A stretch of 64,000 bases of DNA from Marinococcus sp. PL1-022 (GTDB lineage: Bacteria > Bacillota > Bacilli > Bacillales > Marinococcaceae), in the NCBI RefSeq assembly GCF_033845285.1, contig NZ_JAWXCX010000001.1, forward strand, positions 2,061,495 through 2,125,494, in the 5' to 3' direction. Made by a program: the position numbers and the translations under genes. Positions 1-7,932 of the stretch are shown here, one piece after another. Position 1 is the first letter of the stretch. Each line of letters starts with the position of its first letter. The notes below the pieces were generated by a model that saw nothing but the letters and a program-made list of their open reading frames with translations, did not search any database and was not told the DNA's origin.

Positions 1-1
1 C

Positions 2-175
2 GGGGCCGTGCTTATGCCAGGCTATATGCATTACTTCCTTATTATCTTTTCATTAAACAGCGGGATGGCTATCCATGATTTTGCGTTTGTCCGCCAGCTG
101 GTGCGGGCTCCAAAGCACTGTACGGTGGAACGCAAGCTTGACGGTATGGATATTGTATTGAAGCAGCCTTCTTAA
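2..175 (+). CDS. C-terminal fragment of a membrane protein, possibly a family 2 glycosyltransferase
   Basis: An open frame enters from the left edge and ends at the TAA at 173-175, giving 57 residues. It has a hydrophobic stretch (HYFLIIFSLNSGMAI) followed by a basic, soluble tail (RAPKHCTVERKLDGMD). A hydrophobic segment followed by an Arg-Ala-Pro-Lys and Glu-Arg tail resembles the C-terminal ends of some membrane-associated family 2 glycosyltransferases, but this is weak evidence. The gene start and catalytic part lie outside the window. A strong hairpin terminator follows at once. Confidence 0.5.
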   Translation, partial: GAVLMPGYMHYFLIIFSLNSGMAIHDFAFVRQLVRAPKHCTVERKLDGMDIVLKQPS

Positions 176-178
176 GTA

Positions 179-217
179 AAAGAAGCCCGGCGCACGAATA
201 GCGCCGGGCTTCTTTTT
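179..217. terminator. Bidirectional rho-independent terminator
   Basis: A long GC-rich inverted repeat (AAGAAGCCCGGCGC and its complement) surrounds a short AT loop and is followed by T7. It separates the convergent genes ending at 175 (+) and 218 (-). Confidence 0.9.
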
Positions 218-787
218 TTATCTTCCTACGACAAAAACAATTTCATCTTCTTCAAGATTGACCCTTTCTGCCCGTACAGTATATTCTTCATCTTCGCTCC
301 ACTGATCAAGACGTATTCTGATCGTTTCCTCTTCCGGATTAATCTGGACAAATTCCGGAAATTCCGACTGATTCTGCACCACTGTCAGTACTTCTGTTCC
401 CGGCAGCGGCAGCCCTGCAATAGAGAAATCATCCTTTTGCAGTTCGACATTACCGTTTTCTAAAGCCTCCGGCACAAAACTCAGTTCAATATCAATTTCA
501 CGACCGAGAAGCTCGAGCGCAGAAATAATTTTAAACTGCCCGTCTTCCACCACTAAGTCGGCTCTTTCGTTTTCCATTTCTGCTTCTAAAATATTATTTA
601 CCTGGGCAGAATTTGTTTCCCCGGTAAAGTACGGCTGAAATTCTTCCTCCTCAGAAGTTTGCGGTTCTTTTTCGGTTGAACCGCTCTCCTGATCCAGAGA
701 TGCCCACCAGAAGACTACTGCGCCAATAATAATAACATTGATGACTAATAGCAGGATGAATAAAATTTTCCATATGTTCCGCGTCAA
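218..787 (-). CDS. DUF2140 / YpmS-like membrane-anchored protein
   Basis: The 189-residue protein has one N-terminal membrane segment (about residues 7-28). An acidic linker follows (EKEPQTSEEEEF), then a soluble domain, so it is probably anchored in the membrane with its domain outside. Length, architecture and the IxIxLPLPGTEVL-like middle part match the YpmS family (DUF2140) of Bacillaceae, whose function is not established. The start is TTG at 785-787, chosen because AAGGAGTGGG precedes it at normal spacing. It stands alone between two terminators or intergenic regions. Confidence 0.65.
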   Translation of the reverse strand: MTRNIWKILFILLLVINVIIIGAVVFWWASLDQESGSTEKEPQTSEEEEFQPYFTGETNSAQVNNILEAEMENERADLVVEDGQFKIISALELLGREIDIELSFVPEALENGNVELQKDDFSIAGLPLPGTEVLTVVQNQSEFPEFVQINPEEETIRIRLDQWSEDEEYTVRAERVNLEEDEIVFVVGR

Positions 788-948
788 GCAGACCCACTCC
801 TTTTTTCTTGTAACAGCTGCTTTTTCACTATATCATGTTCGGCAGAAACGTTATAGATATAATAGCTTTTTCTTTGCTCCGCCGGGTTCTGCCTATCTTT
901 TTGCCTTATGATTTGTTATGGTAGTATCGTTAGGAATGGGGGAATTTT

Positions 949-1134
949 ATGTTTATTCTTTTCTTTATTGTATTTGCTGTTGCTTATCTGTTTATCATGA
1001 ACTCCATGACCAATAAGTTTGTAACTCAGCGGGAAGTCCCGGATGAAAAACAGCCGAAGGTCTTCAACACTATCAACATACTTGTGACCATCCTGCTTAT
1101 TTCTTCGTATGTTGAACTTCTTTTGGCAGCCTGA
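949..1134 (+). CDS. Small two-helix membrane protein
   Basis: A 61-residue protein preceded by a good ribosome binding site (GGGGGAA). It has two predicted membrane helices (about residues 2-17 and 41-59) joined by a charged segment (VTQREVPDEKQPK). I do not recognise the family. A hairpin terminator directly after the stop and the RBS before the start support a real monocistronic gene. It is just upstream of prsA but separated from it by that terminator. Confidence 0.65.
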   Translation: MFILFFIVFAVAYLFIMNSMTNKFVTQREVPDEKQPKVFNTINILVTILLISSYVELLLAA

Positions 1135-1148
1135 AGCTGAGAATTTCG

Positions 1149-1178
1149 ATCCTATTGTAAAATACAATAGGATTTTTT
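1149..1178 (+). terminator. Rho-independent terminator
   Basis: An 11-bp inverted repeat (ATCCTATTGTA with its complement, loop of 3) is followed by T6. It ends the small membrane protein transcript before prsA. Confidence 0.85.
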
Positions 1179-1209
1179 ACATTAATCGACATTTTTTAAC
1201 TTTTTAATG

Positions 1210-1218
1210 TGCTATAAT
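1210..1218 (+). promoter_or_regulatory. prsA promoter (extended -10)
   Basis: TGCTATAAT is a perfect extended -10 element, 38 bases before the prsA start codon. No good -35 is visible, as is usual for extended -10 promoters. Confidence 0.6.
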
Positions 1219-1255
1219 ATCAGAGTATCATGAACATACATAGGGAGCTGAAAGA

Positions 1256-2179
1256 ATGAAGAAGTACATTTTTACTGCCGTAAGTCTCAGTGGAGCCCTT
1301 CTGCTTGCATCCTGCAGTAATCAAGGCAGTGCCGAAGAAAGCAATACAATTGTGGAAGTGAACGGAGAAAGCATTTCTGAGCAGGAGCTCATGGATGATT
1401 TAAAGGAAAATTACGGGGAAAACGCCTTAAATAACCTTGTCCAGCAAAAAGTTTTAAACAATAAAGCCGAAGAGCTTGAAATTTCAGATAAGCAGGTTAA
1501 TAAAGAATTTAAATCCATGAAAGAACAGTATGGAATAGACGATAATGATCAGTTCCTTCAAACCATCCAGCAAAATATGGGTGTTCAGGTTGAAAGCATC
1601 AAAGCTTTCAAGGAGCAGTATGTGAAGCCGCAGCTCGTAGTTGAGGAACTGGGCTCCCAGGACGTTGAGGTAACCGAAGAAGAAATGAAAAATTACTACG
1701 ACGAAAACAAAGAAGAAGTTGTGCAGGTCGAAGCAAGTCATATTCTCGTTGAAAGTGAAAAAGAAGCTAACGAAATAATCAAGGAACTTGAAGGTGGTGC
1801 AGATTTTGCTGAGCTTGCAAAAGAAAAGTCTATCGATACTGCTTCCGGTGAAAGCGGCGGAGAACTTGGTTATTTCGGGAAAGGCGAAATGACGGAAGCT
1901 TTTGAGAAAGCGGCATTTGACATGGAGGTGGATTCCATCTCTGAAGAGCCTGTCGAAACAGAGCACGGCTTCCATGTGATTAAGGTCACTGGCAAAAAAG
2001 ACAGCTACGATGAGTTAAAAGACGATATTAAACAAACGCTTAAAACTGAAGAGCAGAAAGACGGGCAGCAGGTCCTAAACGAAATTATGCAGGAAGCAGA
2101 CATCAATGTTGAAGACAAGGATTACAAGGATTGGGTAAAAACATATACTGAAGCGAGCAGCGGGAAATCAAGCAGTTAA
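1256..2179 (+). CDS. prsA: Foldase lipoprotein PrsA (peptidylprolyl isomerase)
   Basis: PrsA is a membrane-attached lipoprotein that helps exported proteins fold at the membrane-wall interface. The 307-residue product has a lipoprotein signal with lipobox LLASC (lipidated Cys20), a PrsA N-terminal chaperone region and a parvulin-type PPIase domain at about residues 156-250 (ASHILVE near 160, GGELGYFGKGEM near 201, EHGFHVIKV near 237). A helical tail ends in a Ser-rich stretch. Length fits the family (about 290-310). It is monocistronic, with an extended -10 promoter and its own terminator. The neighbours cssRS and yidC also act in protein export. Confidence 0.95.
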   Translation: MKKYIFTAVSLSGALLLASCSNQGSAEESNTIVEVNGESISEQELMDDLKENYGENALNNLVQQKVLNNKAEELEISDKQVNKEFKSMKEQYGIDDNDQFLQTIQQNMGVQVESIKAFKEQYVKPQLVVEELGSQDVEVTEEEMKNYYDENKEEVVQVEASHILVESEKEANEIIKELEGGADFAELAKEKSIDTASGESGGELGYFGKGEMTEAFEKAAFDMEVDSISEEPVETEHGFHVIKVTGKKDSYDELKDDIKQTLKTEEQKDGQQVLNEIMQEADINVEDKDYKDWVKTYTEASSGKSSS

Positions 2180-2193
2180 TGGAGCTGCTCTGC

Positions 2194-2226
2194 AAAAAAC
2201 CGGGGCGGTTAGGCCTCGGTTTTTTG
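2194..2226. terminator. Bidirectional terminator between prsA and cssS
   Basis: An inverted repeat with A6 on the left and T6 on the right (AAAAAACCG ... CGGTTTTTT) lies between convergent genes. The cssS stop codon is inside the hairpin. Confidence 0.8.
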
Positions 2227-3588
2227 TGTCTTTATTTCGTTTTCTGCAGGAAGAATGATGGTGAACATGACCCCAGTCTCCGTATTGACTGCCTCTTTTG
2301 ACGCTCCATGCAATTCAGCAATTTGGCTTACAATCGCAAGACCGAGACCGAATTGCCCCTTATTTCCTTTTCTAAACGGTGTGAAAATGTATTCGAGCTC
2401 TTCTTCATTAATATTTTCCCCGTTATTTTCGACTGTGATTTTTACACGGCCGTCCGGATCCTTTTCTGCTTTAATCCATATGCTGTCTTCAGCATAGCGC
2501 AGCGCGTTTTCAACTAAATTTTCAAGAAGTACCCGCATATGTTCAGCGTCTGCAACCATGCGTACGCTCGCCCCTTCAATATAAAAACGGATATCGCTGC
2601 GCTGCAGACGAAAACGTTCTTCAATCGCGTACGCGAGTTTACCGAATATGATTTCTTCATATTCAATCGCCTCTGTTTTGAGTGAATCAAGCTTCGTGTA
2701 ATACAGCATGTCCCTGACCCTTTTATCCATGCGGTTCGCTTCATCAATAATGACATCCATTGTTTTTTCCATATCCTTTTTAGGCAGAATGCCGTCTTTG
2801 ACGGATTGCGCATAGGATTTGACGACCATAATCGGTGTTTTAAGCTCATGGGAGGCGTGCTGGATAAATGTTTTTTGCGAATTATCATAACGGATTAGAT
2901 TTTGCCGCATCCGTTCAAACTGCTCAGACAGCTTCTGAAAGTCCTGATCCCCTTTCCAATTAAAAGGCTCCCGCCAGTTTCTCTCCGCAATTTGTTCAAA
3001 GCGGTTGCCAAGCACCCGCAGCGGCTGCCTGAGGTAGCGTTTCAGCCAAATCGCCGGCAACAGGCTTACAACGCTTGTGATGAGCAGTATGTACACCAGG
3101 CGGGTCCACAACCGGTTCACCATCGTGTCTCTATACGTATCCCACATGTAGGAAATCTGGAACGCTTCTTCTCCGTCCGATTCTACTTTTGTAATCACAT
3201 AGAAAAGTGTAGCATCATTAAAAGTAAGCTCGTATCGTTCCCGTTCCGCATTTTGATTGCCGGCATTTTCGAGCATTTCTTTTTCCACTTCGGCCGGGGG
3301 ACGAGGCTCTCCACTGACTGTTTCATTTTCAGTAACAAAAACGTGCCCCACCGACCTCTCTGCCTCCCGCCTTTCAATAAAATCCAGATCGTCTGACTCC
3401 GGGGGCGTGAAATAATCACTCAGCGGATTAACGAGCTGAGCCTGCTCTTCTTCGATAATCCGGTACGTTTCCTCCGTTAACGTCCCCCGGATCGAAATAG
3501 GATAGACGATAATGACTGTCAGACCGACCAGAACAATAATGGCGATAAAGGAGAGCCAAATGCGCTGGGTTAAATTCACTTTCATCAT
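2209..3588 (-). CDS. cssS: Sensor histidine kinase, CssS type (secretion stress)
   Basis: A membrane sensor kinase of 459 residues. Helices at about 11-30 and 163-183 flank an extracytoplasmic sensor of about 130 residues. HAMP and HisKA follow, with HASHELKTP and phospho-acceptor His247, then an HATPase domain (ENLVENALRYAE, FGLGLAI). The kinase core resembles B. subtilis CssS (450 residues), which senses misfolded secreted protein. Gene pairing and location beside prsA and yidC support this, but CssS is told from other EnvZ-like kinases mainly by similarity from memory. It overlaps cssR by 4 bases (ATGA), so the two are translationally coupled. Confidence 0.75.
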   Translation of the reverse strand: MMKVNLTQRIWLSFIAIIVLVGLTVIIVYPISIRGTLTEETYRIIEEEQAQLVNPLSDYFTPPESDDLDFIERREAERSVGHVFVTENETVSGEPRPPAEVEKEMLENAGNQNAERERYELTFNDATLFYVITKVESDGEEAFQISYMWDTYRDTMVNRLWTRLVYILLITSVVSLLPAIWLKRYLRQPLRVLGNRFEQIAERNWREPFNWKGDQDFQKLSEQFERMRQNLIRYDNSQKTFIQHASHELKTPIMVVKSYAQSVKDGILPKKDMEKTMDVIIDEANRMDKRVRDMLYYTKLDSLKTEAIEYEEIIFGKLAYAIEERFRLQRSDIRFYIEGASVRMVADAEHMRVLLENLVENALRYAEDSIWIKAEKDPDGRVKITVENNGENINEEELEYIFTPFRKGNKGQFGLGLAIVSQIAELHGASKEAVNTETGVMFTIILPAENEIKTQKTEA

Positions 3589-4274
3589 GACGGCAGAACA
3601 CGATATCCGTATCCATACAGCGTCTCCAGATGAATTCTGGGCATTTTCTTCCGGACTCTGCGCACAACGTCATCTACAGCCCGTTCGGAGCCAAAATAGT
3701 TTTCTCCCCACACATGTTCAATGATATCTTCCCTCGACAGGGCTTTGCCTACCTCTTCGGTTAAAAGCAGAATTAAGTCCATCTCCTTTGTAGTCAGCTC
3801 AATATGGGCCTCGTTATTTTCAGCATCCGTTACAGTACGTGCTTCCGGATCGATATAATAATTATTTACTTCTGTCTTTTTTGTTTCGGTCTGCGATTCG
3901 CCGTACACCCGGGACAACAGTTTTTTAGCACGGATAATCAGTTCCTGGGGAAGAAATGGCTTCGCCAGATAGTCATCGCTTCCCATTTCAAGGCCGAGCA
4001 CACGGTCAAGATCCTGGTCTCTCGCAGAAATAAAAATCACCGGCACTTCCCCTTTTTTTGAGGAACGAATTTCTTTTAATATCTGGTATCCATCAGTCCC
4101 CGGCAGCATAATATCAAGCACCCACAGATGAGGCGGTTCTTCTTTAGCCTCCAGGGCGTCTGTACCGTTATCAAAGACAGTTACTTCCCACCCCTCCTTT
4201 TCCATGTAGGGCTTCAATACGCCCGAAAGATTTTCTTCATCTTCCACTAAATAGATTGTATATGCAGTCGTCAT
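3585..4274 (-). CDS. cssR: OmpR-family response regulator, CssR type
   Basis: A 229-residue response regulator. The receiver domain (1-120) has the acidic pocket EDEEN (10-14), phospho-acceptor Asp54 (WVLDIMLPG) and Lys105 (DYLAKPF). A winged-helix DNA-binding domain (about 135-229) follows, containing LTTKEMDLILLL and the YGYGYRV hairpin. It is first in the cssRS operon and should activate quality-control protease genes, none of which (htrA/htrB) lie in this window. The start is ATG after AGGAAGGA. Confidence 0.78.
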   Translation of the reverse strand: MTTAYTIYLVEDEENLSGVLKPYMEKEGWEVTVFDNGTDALEAKEEPPHLWVLDIMLPGTDGYQILKEIRSSKKGEVPVIFISARDQDLDRVLGLEMGSDDYLAKPFLPQELIIRAKKLLSRVYGESQTETKKTEVNNYYIDPEARTVTDAENNEAHIELTTKEMDLILLLTEEVGKALSREDIIEHVWGENYFGSERAVDDVVRRVRKKMPRIHLETLYGYGYRVLPS

Positions 4275-4390
4275 TTATCTCGTTCCTTCCTCTGAAGATA
4301 CGTGTTGATCTGTTATTATCGTAGCAGTATTATTACTCAGTTTCCACTTTCCTCTGTGTTAGACGATATTCACGCACCAATGTTTCTATA

Positions 4391-4425
4391 AAAAAAGCCG
4401 CACTGCTTACCTGCAGGCGGCTTTC
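4391..4425 (-). terminator. Terminator downstream of yidC
   Basis: AAAGCCGC and GCGGCTTT form a stem. Read on the minus strand it is followed by a T run (A6 at 4391-4396). Confidence 0.8.
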
Positions 4426-4433
4426 TTTTATAG

Positions 4434-5207
4434 TTACGTTGTTGATTTTTCCTGCTGGCTCTGTTCCATTTTTTCTTTGCGCTTTGTAAACACGAGAGTT
4501 TGGAAAATCATAAACACACCGCCTGTCGCCCAGTAAAGAGAAAGGGCTGACGGGAGAAAGATTCCGGCTACAATCATCATCACTGGCATCAGCATCATAA
4601 TTGGTCTCATGTTTTCAGGCATATCCTTCGCCGTGATTCTCGTTTGTAAAAACATCATTATCCCCGCAAGGATCGGGAATATGAAAAATGGATCCGGTTC
4701 ACCAAGGTCTACCCATAAGAAACTGTGGGCAGCCAGCTCTTCTGTACGCTGAATGGCAAAGTAAAAGGCCATTAAAATCGGCATCTGCAGCAGTATAGGC
4801 AGACAGCCCATCATTGGATTTACACCTTCGTCCCGGTACAATTTCATCATTTCCTGCTGAAGCTTCTGTGCTTCCGCCTGGTTTTTAGAGCTGTATTTTT
4901 CCTGCAGCTCTTTCATTCTCGGCTGCAGCCGTTTCATGGCAATCGCACTGTTCTGCTGCTTTAAAAACAATGGAAGCAGCACAATACGAATGATAATTGT
5001 CACTACAATGATAGAAAGACCATAGTCACCGTTAAAAAATTGGGCAATCGTGATTAAAAGCCACGAAAACGGGTATACAAAAAAACGATTCCAAATTCCT
5101 TCACTGTCTGCCGATATGGCTTCCTGTTCGCCGCCACAACCGGCAAGAACCAGCATTAAAACACCAAGCATTGCTATTAACTTCCACTTACTATTCAATA
5201 CATTCAC
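4434..5207 (-). CDS. yidC: Membrane protein insertase YidC/Oxa1 (SpoIIIJ/MisC type)
   Basis: Inserts proteins into the cytoplasmic membrane with or without Sec. The 257-residue product has a lipoprotein signal with lipobox LAGC (Cys24) and five predicted membrane helices in the 60KD_IMP domain (FNGDYGLSIIVVTIIIR near 59-75, LPILLQMPILMAFYFAI near 137-153). A basic C-terminal tail (KRKEKMEQSQQEK) follows. Length is typical of Gram-positive YidC, which lacks the large periplasmic domain. Bacillus usually carries two such proteins. The jag gene normally beside spoIIIJ is absent here, so this may be the second (MisCB/YqjG-like) copy. The RBS is AAGGAGTG. Confidence 0.88.
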   Translation of the reverse strand: MNVLNSKWKLIAMLGVLMLVLAGCGGEQEAISADSEGIWNRFFVYPFSWLLITIAQFFNGDYGLSIIVVTIIIRIVLLPLFLKQQNSAIAMKRLQPRMKELQEKYSSKNQAEAQKLQQEMMKLYRDEGVNPMMGCLPILLQMPILMAFYFAIQRTEELAAHSFLWVDLGEPDPFFIFPILAGIMMFLQTRITAKDMPENMRPIMMLMPVMMIVAGIFLPSALSLYWATGGVFMIFQTLVFTKRKEKMEQSQQEKSTT

Positions 5208-5233
5208 TCCTTCTTATTTTTCATGCTTTCAAA

Positions 5234-5503
5234 TTATGATGAAAAATAAGAAGAGTCTTCATCATCATGCCTGCTGTCTGAGCTGTCCGGTATCTTCTTT
5301 TGTACAGTAACAAAGCGAAGAGCAGCCATTTCCGGAACCCGGCTGTAATCGTCATAACAGACACTTGCTTCCTCATGGTGGAGGGAGTAAGCATTTGTAC
5401 TCGTAAGATGCTGGCTGACCATCCAAAGCGTAGTAATGAGCACGCTTACAAGGAGCAGCCATTCCATCCAGTTTATTTCTGTAAACGTTTCAATGAAAAA
5501 CAA
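5234..5503 (-). CDS. Small single-helix membrane protein coupled to the transglycosylase gene
   Basis: An 89-residue protein with one N-terminal helix (about 12-28) and an acidic soluble tail (SRHDDEDSSYFSS). I do not recognise it. The start is TTG at 5501-5503, with AGGAGGGG lying inside the end of the upstream transglycosylase gene. The gap to that gene's stop is one base, so the two are probably translationally coupled and may work together at the envelope. Confidence 0.6.
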   Translation of the reverse strand: MFFIETFTEINWMEWLLLVSVLITTLWMVSQHLTSTNAYSLHHEEASVCYDDYSRVPEMAALRFVTVQKKIPDSSDSRHDDEDSSYFSS

Positions 5504-5504
5504 C

Positions 5505-6161
5505 TTATCCCCCCTCCTCTGCTAAATGATTTTCTTCAAGACTTACCAATTCCACTTCTTCATCATATGTGTTGTAATAATTAAGAATATCGTCTACGTA
5601 CCAGTCCGCCTGGTTATATTGATATATTGCCGGCCGTACCTCACCGCCTGCCGCTCCGTTAGAAGCAAGAAAGTTCGCCGTCGAGTAAACGGCATCTTCA
5701 AGAGCATATGGATCGGCTCTGCCGTCGCCGTCAGCATCAACACCGTAGCCTCCGTATTCATTAATTGTCTCCGGATCGGTTAATTCCTGCTCCGGTATAT
5801 CAGTACTGCCATTTCCACCGCAGCCCGGATAATTCCATCCTACAAATGTGCATGGCATAAACTGCATATGTCCTATCGCTCCCACAGGGCTTTCCAGGGT
5901 TTCCATCGTGGAAAAAACAGTTTCCACCCGGTGGACCGCTGCTAAGAGGGTCCACGGAATATCATAATCTTCTCCCGCCTGTTTGTAAACAGAAATATAT
6001 TCTTTTGGAACTTCATTCTCCCTAAAGTCTTCCTGGGAATTGTATGTCGGTATGCTGCTGTCCTGCACTGATGTGGCAATAAAAACAATAGCTGCTGTGA
6101 GTAGAGCTGTCACTGCTGTAATTAAATAAACGTGTCGATAACGCTTGGTCTGCGGGCGCAC
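5505..6161 (-). CDS. Membrane-anchored lytic transglycosylase (SLT/MltB-like)
   Basis: Cuts the glycan strand of peptidoglycan without hydrolysis. An N-terminal membrane anchor (about residues 10-32) precedes a transglycosylase domain with the catalytic Glu in AAVHRVET, then GAIGHMQFMPCTFVGWNYPG and GVDADGDGRADPYALEDAV, the standard pattern of MltB/SLT-like enzymes that process cell-wall glycans. The start is taken as GTG at 6159-6161 because AGGAGGGG sits 7 bases before it. An ATG seven codons further up (6182) has no ribosome binding site. The product is 218 residues, first of a two-gene unit with a small membrane protein. Confidence 0.8.
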   Translation of the reverse strand: MRPQTKRYRHVYLITAVTALLTAAIVFIATSVQDSSIPTYNSQEDFRENEVPKEYISVYKQAGEDYDIPWTLLAAVHRVETVFSTMETLESPVGAIGHMQFMPCTFVGWNYPGCGGNGSTDIPEQELTDPETINEYGGYGVDADGDGRADPYALEDAVYSTANFLASNGAAGGEVRPAIYQYNQADWYVDDILNYYNTYDEEVELVSLEENHLAEEGG

Positions 6162-6258
6162 AGCGTCCCCTCCTGTTAACATAACTCATGGCTAAAGACG
6201 AATACCGCCATGTTTATTGTAGCACGTTTCAGCCAGAATCTATAACGGGAAGGCAAAT

Positions 6259-6293
6259 AAAAAAACTTTCCCCACAATGAGGAAAGTTTTTGT
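6259..6293 (-). terminator. Terminator downstream of yheA
   Basis: AAAAACTTTCC and GGAAAGTTTTT pair across a 9-base loop. The minus strand has the trailing T run. Confidence 0.85.
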
Positions 6294-6295
6294 TA

Positions 6296-6661
6296 TTACT
6301 GCTGGCCGTTATTCTCTTCCGGTACACCGTAGAGTTCTTCAAGCGGCTCAGTAATAATTTTATTCAGGTCAGAAATGACTGTGCTGAGCTGCTGCTCCTG
6401 CTGCATCAGCTTCGAGATAACTTCGTGCTGCTGCACCATTTCAAACTGTTTTTGAGCCTGTGTAATTTCTTCTTCCGAAGGCTGCTCTCCCTGCATTTGT
6501 TTTTGCTGCAGTTCAAGCTGTACATTACGGAAGTTATCAAGCATACGCTTTGCGACTTCGTCCTGCTCTACTTCGTTATGAAGCTCTTTAAGCTGTTGGA
6601 ATTCTTCGCTGTCACGAAGCGCACTCGATAATTCGTAAGCCTTGTCATGAATATTGGACAT
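6296..6661 (-). CDS. yheA: YheA, YlbF/YmcA-superfamily protein
   Basis: The 121-residue helical protein is rich in Gln and Glu (LQQKQMQGEQPSEEEITQAQ near 49-68). Sequence pattern and length match B. subtilis YheA (117 residues), of the Com_YlbF superfamily. Relatives YlbF and YmcA help RNase Y act, but a role for YheA is not established. The start is ATG at 6659-6661 preceded by AAAGGAGGAC. An upstream in-frame ATG (6697) has no RBS. It lies downstream of yheB on the same strand, as in B. subtilis. Confidence 0.88.
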   Translation of the reverse strand: MSNIHDKAYELSSALRDSEEFQQLKELHNEVEQDEVAKRMLDNFRNVQLELQQKQMQGEQPSEEEITQAQKQFEMVQQHEVISKLMQQEQQLSTVISDLNKIITEPLEELYGVPEENNGQQ

Positions 6662-6754
6662 ATATAAGTCCTCCTTTAAGATTGTCTGTATGAGCATAAC
6701 ATGAACCGCCGAGAAAATTCATCCATTCCGGAAGAATCAATGGCATTTTTTTAT

Positions 6755-7894
6755 TCACACTATCCACAACACGACTATTCCCTGTATACAGCCTACAAAA
6801 CCGCCAATCAGTGCCCCCAGATATGTGATCAGCTTAAACTCCCTTCCGGAAATCGTAAGCAGCATAGCTTCCATCCTGTCTGTCGAAAACGTGTCCACCT
6901 GCTCTTTAACTACATCATGAAGATGAAGCTGTTCAAACAGATTTGGAAGCCTCTTCGCAATGGAGTCCTGTCCTTTCTTGACCGCTTTTGGAACCCAGTC
7001 CTCCAGCATTTTCGTTTCATACGCGGGAGCCCAGTCCTTTAAAGGCTGTTCAAGCCTTTCCATGACCGGCACATGGGTGTCAACGGTTTCCACAATATAA
7101 TCCACCGCTGCCCGGGAATCCACATAGGAAAAAGCCGTCGCAGCCGGTTTTTCAAACAGCGCTTTTCGCTCCTGCTGCAGCAGTCCGGTTATCATTTTTT
7201 CCGTTCCGGGGTCTTCAAAAAAACGGAGCACCTCAGGTTGGATACGGTCAACAAGCCGGTCATTACCGATCATTGTACCGAAAAAGTTCATCATGGAGCC
7301 CTTTCCTTCTAAAAAACGCTCGAGTAAAAGCGCCAGCTGCTGCTTGCCAGCACTTGACCGAAAATAATCACCGGCCTTCACCATTATTAACTGTGTAAGC
7401 TCTTTAGTCATCATTTCCGATTGACGGACCGCGCCTGGAGGAAGCAGCTCTTTGATTGGAGTGTCAGCATGACGGTGTTTTGCCTCTTCCCATTTTATAT
7501 CGAGCGTTTCTCTTAACGTTTCACGGAGAAAGCCGCGAACATCACGCAGCCCTGTCCACTTCTCCACATAGTCGGATAAGCTTTTCTCGGAATAAAGATA
7601 CTCCTTCATTTCTAATGTTACCCAATCATTCAGCTGACGTGAAAACATATCACTGCGAATTTTTGTCTGCAGGCCTTCCGGGGTCAACAAATGGTCTGTC
7701 ACTACCCGTCCGAGCTGACCGGCGAGCTCATTACGTCTTTTTGGAATCAGTCCCGGTGTGAACGGTACCCGCACAGAGCCTATGTACACCGGCTTATACG
7801 GTCTGAACAGCATTCGGATCGCAAGTGAATTCGTCACTCCCCCAATGGCTGCCCCAATAGCGATCATAATGATAATTGTAATACCTGCGTTCAT
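6755..7894 (-). CDS. yheB: YheB, DUF445 membrane protein
   Basis: The 379-residue protein has hydrophobic segments at both ends (about 5-25 and 357-378) around a long helical body, the usual DUF445 layout. The N-terminal motif AIRMLFRPYKPVYIGSVRVP followed by TPGLIPKRR is characteristic of this family. The function is unknown; in Bacillus it pairs with yheA, as here. The RBS AAAGGAGC precedes the ATG. Confidence 0.9.
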   Translation of the reverse strand: MNAGITIIIMIAIGAAIGGVTNSLAIRMLFRPYKPVYIGSVRVPFTPGLIPKRRNELAGQLGRVVTDHLLTPEGLQTKIRSDMFSRQLNDWVTLEMKEYLYSEKSLSDYVEKWTGLRDVRGFLRETLRETLDIKWEEAKHRHADTPIKELLPPGAVRQSEMMTKELTQLIMVKAGDYFRSSAGKQQLALLLERFLEGKGSMMNFFGTMIGNDRLVDRIQPEVLRFFEDPGTEKMITGLLQQERKALFEKPAATAFSYVDSRAAVDYIVETVDTHVPVMERLEQPLKDWAPAYETKMLEDWVPKAVKKGQDSIAKRLPNLFEQLHLHDVVKEQVDTFSTDRMEAMLLTISGREFKLITYLGALIGGFVGCIQGIVVLWIV

Positions 7895-7932
7895 GGTGAT
7901 TGCTCCTTTGGCAGTCGTCTATTAATTAAACG

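Noticed and set aside
1484-1975. A 163-codon minus-strand frame opposite prsA
   Set aside because: It is the complement of the Glu- and Lys-rich prsA frame, giving a Phe-rich artefact with no RBS.
2902-3396. A plus-strand frame opposite cssS
   Set aside because: Shadow of the kinase gene, whose domains and motifs are complete on the other strand.
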